Source of the DNA: Deltaproteobacteria bacterium | GTDB lineage: Bacteria > Myxococcota_A > UBA796 > UBA2385 | Direction of reading: 5' to 3' | Length of the DNA: 56,666 nucleotides | NCBI GenBank assembly: GCA_018401435.1 | Contig: JAGYJW010000043.1 | Location: 1-56,666, forward strand | Shown here: in pieces, positions 28,241 to 35,981 of the stretch | Numbering within the stretch: the stretch's first letter is position 1 | Layout of the letters: every line of letters starts with the position of its first letter | Program-made: the position numbers and the translations under genes | Notes under the pieces: model-generated | Databases searched by the model: none | What the model saw: only the letters and a program-made list of their open reading frames with translations | What the model was told of the DNA's origin: nothing

Positions 28241-30151
28241 CTACTTGGCGTCCACAGGGGCGCGCAGGCGATCGTGCAACACGGTCGCCACATCCGCAAG
28301 CTTCGTCTCCTCGTCCTTGGCCACGGCCAGCATGCGGTGGCAGCCGGGGCAGCCCGTCACGATGGTCTTCTGCTTGGCCTCGGCCATCAGCTGTTCGAAG
28401 CGGTTCTTGTTGACCTTGGCCGGGCTGTCCCACAAGAAGCCGCCACCCCCACCGCCACAGCAGCGCGGGATCTCTGGGCTGTTGCCCGCCGTGTGACCGG
28501 TGACCCCCGCCGTCTTGAGCAGGGCGTCAAAGTCCCCCTGCTCGTCGTGGTGAATGGTCTTGCAGGGGTGGTGCACGGCCATGTCCTCGGCCCTGGCATC
28601 CACCTGCAGCTTGCCCTGGTTGACCAGCTCCAGCAGGTAGTTGACGTGGCTGCGCATGCCGGTGAAGGGGGCCTTGCCCTGCTGCTGGGCGGCGGCGGAG
28701 AGCTGCACGCCGATGTTGTCGCGGCAGTGCGGGCAGATGGTGAGGATGGTGCGCTCGTTCTTGCCGCCGAGGGCCTCGCTCAGCGAGTCCACGCGCTCTT
28801 CCTTGTAGAAGGGCCACTCCTCCATGATGCCGCCGCCGTGCAGCACGCCTTCGCCCCAGCAGGTCTCGTCTTCCAGCACGCCATACTTGACGCCGGCGGC
28901 TTCGAGCAGGCGGGCGGTGGCGACCACCACCGGGCGCACATCGGGGCTATAGCCGCCCTGGCAGCCCAGAACGAAGAGCAGCTCGTGCTCTTCGGGGTTG
29001 AAGTAGGGGATGTTGCTGTCTTCGATGAACCGGGCGCGATCGCTGGGGTCGGCCGCAAAGATGTTGCCCGAGGCGCTCACGGGCCCGGCGCCGCCCTCTT
29101 TGAGGGCCCGGGGCGGGTAGACGCCTTCGGCCGTCATGCGGCCGCGAAGCTCCAATCCGGCCTTGCTGGGGCGGTTGCCCACGGGGCAGACCGTGTCGCA
29201 GGCCCGGCACTGGGTGCAGGTGGCGACGATGTCGGGCGGGGCCAGCTCTTGGAGCTTCTCGCTATTGGTTGCCGGGTCGCGGAAGGCGAGCACGAAGTGG
29301 TCACGCGGCTTCAGGCCGGCACCAGCCGAGGGGCAGGCGTCGTTGCAGCGGCCGCATTCGATGCAGGCAGCCGGGTCGAAGAGGGTGTGGAAGCTGAAGT
29401 CCGACACGCCATTGGGCATGCCCACCCGGGCAAGCTCCTTTTCGAAGTCCGCGTCCGTCGCGTCGTCGCCGCCCATGTCCAGGTCGGAGCCGGGCACCAG
29501 GCGGTCGCTGGGGACCTCCACCATGTGCTTGAGCACCACGTTGATGGGGCCCACGATCAGGTGGAAGTGCTTGCCATAGGCGATCAGGCTGGGGAAGCCG
29601 CACAGGATGAGGAAGTGCACCCACCAGTTCACCTTGGCCGCCGGACCGACCAGGCCCAGATCCCCGCCCCAGGGGCGCTCCAGGATGTAGGTGATCATCA
29701 AGGTGCCGATCAGCGCCAGCACGATGCCCGATTCGAGCATGTGGGTCAGCTGATTCTTCATCACCGAGTAGCGGCGAATGGCCATGAACACGACGCCGGC
29801 CAGCACCAGCACGCTGAAGACGTCGATCAGGTAGTCCAGCGGGCCCATCGGGATGGGATGTTCCAACCCCAGCAGCCCGTTGAGGGCGTGGGTGACGCTC
29901 TTGGCACCGAAGCTCACGAAGCCGTAGAAGATGAGCAGGTGGAACAAGCCCGTCACCGGGCGGTTGGCGATCACCTTGGTCTGAAAGACCACCTCGGCGA
30001 TGCCGGGCCACAGACCCGCCTTGTTGATGATCTTGATCTCGCCGCGCTTGGGCCAGACATGCTTGAGGCGCCGGGTCCAGGCGATCCAGCTGAAGGAGGC
30101 GATGCCAGCCGCCGTAGCGACGAGGATCAGGATGACTTCCAGGACGTGCAT
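28241..30151 (-). CDS. EtfD-like membrane-bound Fe-S oxidoreductase (NarI-like plus 2x4Fe-4S plus CCG domains)
   Basis: 636 residues from the ATG at 30151. The N-terminal half has about six membrane helices of the nitrate reductase gamma (NarI) kind. Two 4Fe-4S motifs follow (CIECGRCNDACP, residue about 260; CTQCRACDTVCP, about 310), then two heterodisulfide-reductase-type CCG domains. The first is degenerate (ETCWGEG with CPHCRDN); the second is complete (HHPCKTI, RCCGGGGGGF, CPGCHRM). The architecture is that of EtfD (mycobacterial Rv0338c), which passes electrons from reduced ETF to the quinone pool during beta-oxidation. It would serve the acyl-CoA dehydrogenase at 51060. No etfAB genes are in the window. 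Confidence 0.8.
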   Translation of the reverse strand: MHVLEVILILVATAAGIASFSWIAWTRRLKHVWPKRGEIKIINKAGLWPGIAEVVFQTKVIANRPVTGLFHLLIFYGFVSFGAKSVTHALNGLLGLEHPIPMGPLDYLIDVFSVLVLAGVVFMAIRRYSVMKNQLTHMLESGIVLALIGTLMITYILERPWGGDLGLVGPAAKVNWWVHFLILCGFPSLIAYGKHFHLIVGPINVVLKHMVEVPSDRLVPGSDLDMGGDDATDADFEKELARVGMPNGVSDFSFHTLFDPAACIECGRCNDACPSAGAGLKPRDHFVLAFRDPATNSEKLQELAPPDIVATCTQCRACDTVCPVGNRPSKAGLELRGRMTAEGVYPPRALKEGGAGPVSASGNIFAADPSDRARFIEDSNIPYFNPEEHELLFVLGCQGGYSPDVRPVVVATARLLEAAGVKYGVLEDETCWGEGVLHGGGIMEEWPFYKEERVDSLSEALGGKNERTILTICPHCRDNIGVQLSAAAQQQGKAPFTGMRSHVNYLLELVNQGKLQVDARAEDMAVHHPCKTIHHDEQGDFDALLKTAGVTGHTAGNSPEIPRCCGGGGGGFLWDSPAKVNKNRFEQLMAEAKQKTIVTGCPGCHRMLAVAKDEETKLADVATVLHDRLRAPVDAK

Positions 30152-30296
30152 GGAGACCTCGCAGAGACGCGGCGCACGGGATGGGGCATGGGCCAGGGTC
30201 GGACGGCTATCCCCTGCAGCGCAGTTGGGCACGCCCGCCCACCCGCGGTGGGGCCAGATGCTGCCCATAAGCCAGGATCTGGGGGCACGGGCGGGG

Positions 30297-30925
30297 TCAG
30301 GCCCTGGCGCGGTCGGCCACGGACTGAACGACGCGCCGCAGCTCGGACAGGCCAAAGGGCTCGTTGAGGCGGGGCAGCCGGGTCTGGGCCACGAAGTCCC
30401 GCAGCTCGGCCGTCTGGGCGCCGCCCGTGATCAGCACCACGCGGTCAACGCTCCATGCCCGACAGATCGGGCATGACAAGGTCCAGCAGCACCACGTCGA
30501 AGGACTGGGCACCGATGGCGTCGAGGGCCTCTCGCCCCGAGGCCACGGCGGTGACCGCGCAGCGCCGCAGCCCCATGCCGATGACCTCGCGCAGGCCGGC
30601 CTCGTCGTCCACCACCCGCACGCGGTGCTCGGCGGCATGGCCCAAGGGGCAGGCCAATGCAGCGTTGCCGCTCGGTGATGTCAACGAAGGTGAACGCCGC
30701 GCCGCCGCCGCCATCCATGGGGGCCGGGATGGCCGTGAAGATGGCCCTGCGCCCAGCGCCCTTGGCGCCGACATGAACGATGCCGCCGGACACCGCCTCC
30801 AAGATGCGGGTCATGAGCGTCCGCTGGGCGGAGTTGGCCCCTTCCACCTCGGCCAGGCGTCGGTTGAGGTCTTCGAGGCGCGCCAGCTGCGCGCGGAGCG
30901 TGTCCAGCTCCGTTGGGGTGTACAC
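30297..30925 (-). pseudogene. Remnant of hybrid sensor/response-regulator gene
   Basis: From a GTG at 30925 a coiled-coil (LRAQLARLEDLNRRLAEVEGAN) leads into a PAS-like half (LEAVSGGIVHVGAKGAG to FTFVDITERQR). Instead of a kinase domain, a receiver domain follows in another frame (HRVRVVDDEAGLREVIG to VVLLDLVMPDLSGME). Its end lies in a third frame (VDRVVLITGGAQ to LNEPFGLSELRRVVQSV). The usual KPF lysine is Glu. No HisKA or HATPase segment exists between them. It looks like an internally deleted, frameshifted histidine kinase. It sits 41 bp beyond the stop of the helicase partner gene. Confidence 0.6.
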
Positions 30926-30966
30926 GAGTATGGTGCCTTCTATCGCCGAAACCGGGCGCTCGCGTC

Positions 30967-32442
30967 TCAATCTTCGACCAGTTGCCCCCGTGTCAGCACG
31001 ATTTGCCGGGCCGCTCGGTCCCAGCTTTGCAGCGTCTCGACCACATTGGGGGGCAGGCCGGGGGCCCGCCGTCGCAGCAGATCCAGCGCCTCGTCCAGAT
31101 CGTGGCCGGCCAGCCAGCGCCGCAGGCCGTCCCGGTCCAGCCGGTAGCGGTCGGTCACGTCGCGGGACCGGCAGGTGCTCAGCCGCTCGATCTGAAAGCG
31201 CTCCCAGGCGGTCAGCGCCCCGGGCGGCACGATGATCTCGAGGTCGCTGCTCACCCAGATGGGCGGGTGGGGGCCGTCGTGGGACTCGGCCCAATGCCGT
31301 CCGTCTTCGGTTGCGGCGAAGACGCCATCGGCCCGGCGCACCAGGCCCACCCGGGCCAGCAGGCGCAGGGCGCGGTCCACCAGCCGGGTCTCCACCAGCT
31401 CCCAGCCATCGTCGTCATAGCGCCGCCCGCGCTCGTCTTCGAGCATGGGGTAGACCGGCTGGCCCTCCCGCTCCCAGGCCGGAAAGAGCACGTCGCGGTG
31501 CTGCTCGCGCAGCAGGTCCAGGAAGATGACCTGGTCCACGGCGCCTCCGCCCGCCGCCCGCAAGGCCGCCCGCAGGGCCGGCACCAGGGGGTGGAGATCC
31601 CGGTCCAGCAGCTTGTGTACGAAGCGCTCGATGGCGTCGGTGGTCTCGCCCGACAGGGTCTGGTCCAGCCCCAGGTCGAGCTGCAGGGTGCGGGTGAAGG
31701 GGTCCATGGAGACCGCGCCCAGGGCCTCCAGGGCGCGCAGGGCGAGGCCCCAGCGCGGGTGGGCCTCAAAGGCGCCGTCCTCGGCCAGGGAGGGGTCGGC
31801 CAGGCGGCGCCCCAGGTTGCGGGCGTCCACCTTGCCCAGGCTGCCCTTGTGGGTGCGCCGGGGGGCCACGGCGTCCAATGCGGCGGCCAGGCTGGCGGCG
31901 TCGTGCAGGATGCCGGCCAGACCCGGCCCGGGGGGCGACAGGTCCTCGGTCTCGTCCATGGCGGCCTCGGCGAAGTCATAGGCGACCTCGGGGGGTGGCG
32001 GCAGGTCCGGGTCGAGGTGGTAGCGGCCGACGGTGTGTTCGCCCTCGCCCAGGCCCTCGGCCCGAATCAGCGCGGCCCCATGCAAGGCCCGCACATGGTG
32101 GGCGTCCAGGATGGGGTCCCAGGCGTGAATGCCCACCACCACCCCATCCAAGGCGTGGCGCTGGGCGCTGTGCAGCACCGCGCGGGTGCGGGGGGGCAAG
32201 CGACCGATGGCGGCCAGCAGCTCCCCCTGGTGCTGCTGCAGCGAGGCTGGATCCCGCCGGGCATAGCGAACCAGCACCCGGCCCTGAAGCTGCGGCAGGG
32301 CCTGCTTCTCGAAGGCGGGCAGGGCCACCCGGCGGGTGGGTGAGAGCTGCTCGCCCAGCAGGCCCTCCAGGGGCAGCTCCGCCTCCAACCGCTCCCACAA
32401 GGCGGGGTCCGAGACCTCCAGAACGCTGATGCTGCGGGTCAT
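30967..32442 (-). CDS. XPB-associated protein with Helicase_C_3 (XPB/Ssl2-like) domain
   Basis: 491 residues, ATG at 32442. The C-terminal half contains PIWVSSDLEIIVPPGALTAW to RYRLDRDGLRRWLAGH and LPPNVVETLQSW, the Helicase_C_3 domain found in proteins partnered with bacterial XPB and related to the N-terminal part of eukaryotic XPB/Ssl2. The N-terminal half is helical without a recognised domain (LPAFEKQALPQLQGRVLVRYARRD). Its ATG overlaps the XPB stop by 4 bp, so it is translated with the helicase. By analogy with archaeal XPB-Bax1 pairs it may load or regulate the helicase; no Bax1-type nuclease motif is seen. Confidence 0.75.
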   Translation of the reverse strand: MTRSISVLEVSDPALWERLEAELPLEGLLGEQLSPTRRVALPAFEKQALPQLQGRVLVRYARRDPASLQQHQGELLAAIGRLPPRTRAVLHSAQRHALDGVVVGIHAWDPILDAHHVRALHGAALIRAEGLGEGEHTVGRYHLDPDLPPPPEVAYDFAEAAMDETEDLSPPGPGLAGILHDAASLAAALDAVAPRRTHKGSLGKVDARNLGRRLADPSLAEDGAFEAHPRWGLALRALEALGAVSMDPFTRTLQLDLGLDQTLSGETTDAIERFVHKLLDRDLHPLVPALRAALRAAGGGAVDQVIFLDLLREQHRDVLFPAWEREGQPVYPMLEDERGRRYDDDGWELVETRLVDRALRLLARVGLVRRADGVFAATEDGRHWAESHDGPHPPIWVSSDLEIIVPPGALTAWERFQIERLSTCRSRDVTDRYRLDRDGLRRWLAGHDLDEALDLLRRRAPGLPPNVVETLQSWDRAARQIVLTRGQLVED

Positions 32443-34106
32443 GCCACGTGCTCGATGCGGTAGGGGTAGCCCTGCTCGGCCAGGAAGAGCTGGCGGCGCT
32501 CGGCCATCTCCTGCTCGCGGCTGTCCTCGGTCACCAGGCTGTAGAAGACGGCCTGGTTGTCGCCCTCCTTGGCGCGCAGGACCCGCCCCAGGCGCTGGGC
32601 CTCTTCTTGTCGGCTGCCCCAGGTGCCCGCGATCTGGATGGCCACCGAGGCGTTGGGCAGGTCGATGGCGAAATTGCCCACCTTGGACAGGATCAAGCAA
32701 CGAAGCCGACCTTCGCGGAAATCGTTGAAGATGCGGTCCCGATCGCTGCTGGCGGTCTCGCCGGTGACCACCGGCAGATCCAGCCGGCGGGCCAGGAATT
32801 CGAGCTGGTCCAGCCAGGTGCCCAGGATCAGCACCTGGGCGCCCTCGTGGCGGGCCAGCAGGGTCTCGATCACGGGCCCCTTGCGGGCGTTCACGCTGGC
32901 GATGCGGAAGCGCTCGCGAGCGCTGGCGGCGATGTAGCGGGCGCGGTCCTCGTCCCCCAGGGGCACCCGCACCTCGATGCAGCGGGCGGTCGCAATCCAG
33001 CCCTGCAGCTCCAGGCGCTTCCAGGGCATATCGTAGCGCTTGGGGCCAACCAGGGCGAAAACATCGGCCTCTTGACCATCTTCGCGCACCAGGGTCGCGG
33101 TCAGGCCCAGGCGCCGGCGGCTCTGCAGCTCGGCCACCTCGCGAAAGACCGGCGCCGGCAGCAGGTGCACCTCGTCGTAGATCACCAGCCCCCAGCGCGC
33201 CCCGTGGAAGAGCATCATGTGGGGGGGCGTGCTGCGTTGGTCGGGCCGCCAGGTCAGCAGCTGGTAGGTGGTCAGGGTGACCGCCCTGATCTCCTTGACC
33301 TCGGCCGTGTATTCACCAATCTGGTCTTCGGTGAGCGTGGTGCGCCGCAGGATCTCGGCCTTCCATTGGCGCAGGGCCGTGTGGCCGGTACACAAGATCA
33401 GCGTGCGCATGCCCAGGCGCACCATGGCGGCCACGCCCACCACGGTCTTGCCCGCGCCGCAGGGCAGCACCACCACGCCACAGCCCGCCCCCGGCCCGCC
33501 ATGAAAGGCGTCCACGGCCTCCACCTGGTAGTCCCGCAGGCTCCAGGGGCGGCCATCGGGCAAGGTGGGGGAGAGGGCCATCTCCAGGCTCTCGCCATCG
33601 TCGTAGCCGGCGAGGTCCTCGACCGGGTGCCCGAAGGCGGTCAGCGCCTGCTTGAGCTCGCCCCGGCGCCGCGGGTTCACCCGCACCGACAGGCCGCTGG
33701 CATCGCTCTCGCCGAAGAGGTCGGCCAGGGGCTTGATGCCGCGCACCTCGTCCAGCAGCAGCCGGTCCTCGACCTCCAGGCGCAGCCACTCGCCATCGCG
33801 CACCAGGCGCAAGGCACCGTAGCGGCCCATCTTTTCGCGGATGGTGGCCGGCACGTTCTCGGGCACCGGGAATTTGGCCAGGCGCGTCAGGGTGCCCACC
33901 ACCTCGTCGGCGCTGTGGCCGGCGGCTGCGGCATTCCACAGGGACAAGGGCGTGATGCGCCAGGTGTGCACATATTCCGGGGACTTCACCAGCTCGGCGA
34001 AGGCCAGCAGGGCGTCCCGGGCCTCCTCGAAGCGGGGGCTCGCAACCTCCAGCAGGATGCTGTGGTCACCCTGGATGATCAGGGGATTGTCGGGGACGTA
34101 GGACAC
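32439..34106 (-). CDS. XPB/Rad25-type superfamily 2 DNA helicase
   Basis: 555 residues from the GTG at 34106, preceded by GGAG. The N-terminal damage-recognition-like domain (residues 1-185) is followed by the helicase core: WSLRDYQVEAVDAF, Walker A PCGAGKTVVG (about 215-222), IYDEVHLLPAPVF (about 310, DEVH box) and LTATLVREDGQEAD, which includes the RED motif (about 340) specific to XPB. VILGTWLDQLEFLARRL and QEEAQRLGRVLRAK (about 504) complete it. XPB unwinds DNA for repair or opens promoters in eukaryotes and archaea; bacterial copies are sporadic and their role in repair is not settled. Cotranslated with the partner gene downstream. Confidence 0.92.
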   Translation of the reverse strand: MSYVPDNPLIIQGDHSILLEVASPRFEEARDALLAFAELVKSPEYVHTWRITPLSLWNAAAAGHSADEVVGTLTRLAKFPVPENVPATIREKMGRYGALRLVRDGEWLRLEVEDRLLLDEVRGIKPLADLFGESDASGLSVRVNPRRRGELKQALTAFGHPVEDLAGYDDGESLEMALSPTLPDGRPWSLRDYQVEAVDAFHGGPGAGCGVVVLPCGAGKTVVGVAAMVRLGMRTLILCTGHTALRQWKAEILRRTTLTEDQIGEYTAEVKEIRAVTLTTYQLLTWRPDQRSTPPHMMLFHGARWGLVIYDEVHLLPAPVFREVAELQSRRRLGLTATLVREDGQEADVFALVGPKRYDMPWKRLELQGWIATARCIEVRVPLGDEDRARYIAASARERFRIASVNARKGPVIETLLARHEGAQVLILGTWLDQLEFLARRLDLPVVTGETASSDRDRIFNDFREGRLRCLILSKVGNFAIDLPNASVAIQIAGTWGSRQEEAQRLGRVLRAKEGDNQAVFYSLVTEDSREQEMAERRQLFLAEQGYPYRIEHVA

Positions 34107-34218
34107 GGGGCTCCGTGGACGGGACCCGCGTCTATCCGGGCGCCGTCCCGCGGCCCCGCCTCCGACCGGCGGACGACCCCCGCGGCCGCGCCGAGATAGG
34201 CGGCCAACCGGAGGTTCC

Positions 34219-35041
34219 ATGGTCGTCCTGATTACCGGCTGCCGCTCGGGCTTTGGCCTGCTGGCCGCCGTCGCCCCGCGCCCGCGCCGGCCACACCGTC
34301 TATGCCGGCATGCGGGATCTCAGCACTGCCGGCCCCCTGCGCGACGCCGCAGGGGATCTGCCCGTGATTCCCGTCCAGCTCGATGTTTGCAGCGAATCCG
34401 ACCGAAATGGGGTCCTGGCCCGCATCGAGGCCGAGCACGGGGCGCTGGGTGGCCTGGTCAACAACGCCGGCGTGCCCCTGGGCGGCGCCCTCGAAGACGT
34501 CTCCGAGGCCGAGCTTCGGCGCCTCTTCGAGGTCAACGTCTTTGGCCTGTGGGCCCTCACCCAGCGGGCCCTGCCCGCCATGCGCGCCGCCGGCCGGGGC
34601 CACATCCTGCAAATCAGCAGCATGGCCGGCCGCATGGCCATGCCGGGCCTGGGCGCCTACGCCGCCTCCAAGCACGCCGTGGCCGGCATGACCGAGGCCT
34701 GGCGCCTGGAGCTGCACCCCTTTGGCCTGCGCATGGTGCTGGTCGAGCCCGGCCCCTTCAAGACCGACATCTTCGAGCGCAACCGCGTGGTGGCCGCCGC
34801 CAGCGCCGACCCAGCCAGCCCCTATGCCGCCTTCGTCAGCCGCATGGAGGAGAAGGCCGCAAAGTGGACCGACCGGGCCGGCGACCCCCAGGAGGTCGCT
34901 GACCGGATCGTCAGCTTGCTGGCCGATCCTGAGCCCCCGGCCCGGGTGCCCATCGGCCCCACCACGGGCTGGCGCCGGGCCCTGCGCTGGGGCCTGCCCG
35001 ACGCCGCCTGGGAGCGCCTCATGCGCAGGGCCATCGCCTGA
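34219..35041 (+). CDS. Short-chain dehydrogenase/reductase (one frameshift near start)
   Basis: The ATG at 34219 gives MVVLITGCRSGFGLLAAV, the start of a Rossmann fold (TGxxxGxG). One extra C in the run at 34274-34277 moves the rest into the next frame: ARARAGHTVYAGMRDL, LVNNAGVPLGGALEDV, ISSMAGRMAMPGLGAYAASKHAVAGM (catalytic Ser, Tyr, Lys) and LVEPGPFKTDIF. Restored length is 273 residues. Classical SDR of the type acting on retinol, sorbitol or acyl alcohols; the substrate is unknown. Its last 226 bp are present a second time at 35747. It is divergent from the XPB operon. Confidence 0.82.
34816..35041 (+). repeat. 226-bp direct repeat, copy 1 (3' end of SDR gene)
   Basis: This copy starts inside codons for ASP in SPYAAFVSRMEE and ends exactly at the SDR stop codon. 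It matches copy 2 at 35747-35972 with three base differences (about 98.7 percent). The flanking sequences of the two copies are unrelated. Confidence 0.9.
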
Positions 35042-35046
35042 GGCCG

Positions 35047-35241
35047 CTACCCAGGGCGCAGGCCCGGCTCAATCAGCCCCAACATCCGATACACCCACAG
35101 GTAGACCGGATTGAATGGGCGAATGAGGAGTACCACCCACACCAGGATGGAGAACAGCAGAAAACACGCAGCGAAGGCTGCTACCGCCCGCTCCAGTCTG
35201 GTGGTGGGGGCCTTGGGGGCTCGGCTGTGCTTCACTTCCAT
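35047..35241 (-). CDS. Small single-span membrane protein
   Basis: 64 residues. A basic N-terminus (MEVKHSRAPKAPTTRLER) precedes a strong membrane helix (AVAAFAACFLLFSILVWVVLLI), then RPFNPVYLWVYRMLGLIEP. The gene ends 5 bp from the convergent SDR stop. Its start overlaps the end of the 40-codon frame upstream by 10 bp, as in tight operons. No family recognised. Composition is less GC-rich than its neighbours. Confidence 0.6.
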   Translation of the reverse strand: MEVKHSRAPKAPTTRLERAVAAFAACFLLFSILVWVVLLIRPFNPVYLWVYRMLGLIEPGLRPG

Positions 35242-35354
35242 AGGAGGCCTCTATGAGAACTGCTCGCACCGGTGGGGTCGAGCGCCCACTTCCGTTGCGC
35301 ACCCGAGGCCCCTGAGGTGATCCGGTATCGGCCTACGAGCTTTGTCATCATCAT
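35232..35354 (-). CDS. Possible 40-residue basic peptide upstream of small membrane protein
   Basis: Three ATG in a row at 35354, 35351 and 35348, preceded by AAGGAG with 7-nt spacing, a near-ideal ribosome site. The translation is MMMTKLVGRYRITSGASGAQ, then a tail ending HRGLLWK. Its stop lies inside the start of the membrane-protein gene. The good ribosome site and the overlap argue that it is translated. A longer frame further upstream (35602 to 35351) ends in the same ATGA, but it has no start signal that I trust. Confidence 0.4.
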   Translation of the reverse strand: MMMTKLVGRYRITSGASGAQRKWALDPTGASSSHRGLLWK

Positions 35355-35447
35355 GAGAAGTCTCCTTGGAGGAGAGGGGAAAGGTTCGGTGCGACTTGCG
35401 CTTCAACGATCAGGAAATACCGCACTCGGGGGGGGGCAAGGCAATTC

Positions 35448-35972
35448 GTGGAAAATTGCACGACTCTTCGGTTCTTGCCACCTGCAGTCACGGCGCCACC
35501 CGCGACAGCAGGTACGCAGGTCGCGCCTCCTGTAGGTGGAACACTTTGGGGTCGGGCGCTGATCGGCGATGGGGACCCGGGAACCGAGGCCGGGTCCTGC
35601 ACATTCCGCGGATGCGACCGTGCGGAATTCTGGTGGATCGGGCCTCCGACGACCCAAGCGCCGAACGGTCGGTGTCCCGCTCCCGCAACCGGAGGTGCAC
35701 CATCTCAGGCGTGCGCCCATCTCAACGGCGGTCTATTGCACTCCAACAGCCCCTATGCCGCCTTCGTCAGCCGCATGGAGGAGAAGGCCGCAAAGTGGAC
35801 CGACCGGGCCGGCGACCCCCAGGAGGTCGCTGACCGAATCGTCAGCTTGCTGGCCGATCCTGAGCCCCCGGCCCGAGTGCCGATCGGCCCCACCACGGGC
35901 TGGCGCCGGGCCCTGCGCTGGGGCCTGCCCGACGCCGCCTGGGAGCGCCTCATGCGCAGGGCCATCGCCTGA
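35448..35972 (+). CDS. Chimeric ORF: unrelated 5' part fused in frame to duplicated SDR tail
   Basis: The frame opens at a GTG at 35448. The first 100 codons (MENCTTLRFLPPAVTAPPAT; later CTFRGCDRAEFWWIGPPTTQ) have no relation to SDR enzymes, contain five Cys, and use codons such as GCA, CCA, GGT and ACA that are rare in neighbouring genes. At 35747 the frame enters the second copy of the SDR tail in the correct reading frame (SPYAAFVSRMEEK) and runs to its stop. There is no good ribosome site. Because the joined tail lacks the Rossmann fold and catalytic residues, the product could not be an SDR. It may be an untranslated relic. Confidence 0.3.
   Translation: MENCTTLRFLPPAVTAPPATAGTQVAPPVGGTLWGRALIGDGDPGTEAGSCTFRGCDRAEFWWIGPPTTQAPNGRCPAPATGGAPSQACAHLNGGLLHSNSPYAAFVSRMEEKAAKWTDRAGDPQEVADRIVSLLADPEPPARVPIGPTTGWRRALRWGLPDAAWERLMRRAIA
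35747..35972 (+). repeat. 226-bp direct repeat, copy 2 (orphan SDR 3' end)
   Basis: Second copy of 34816-35041, 931 bp downstream in the same orientation, with three substitutions and no indels. It ends exactly at the copied stop codon. It is followed after 9 bp by the end of a minus-strand gene. Confidence 0.9.
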
Positions 35973-35981
35973 AGCAGCGGC

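Noticed and set aside
34219..34902. Plus-strand frame continuing from the SDR ATG as an Arg/Pro-rich protein
   Set aside because: After codon 18 it leaves the SDR fold. The neighbouring frame holds all SDR motifs, so this is the result of the base shift at 34274-34277.
35351..35602. 83-codon minus-strand frame ending in ATGA before the 40-codon frame
   Set aside because: The overlap is suggestive, but there is no ribosome site and no protein-like pattern, and it is antisense to another weak frame. Kept only as a remark in the small-ORF finding.
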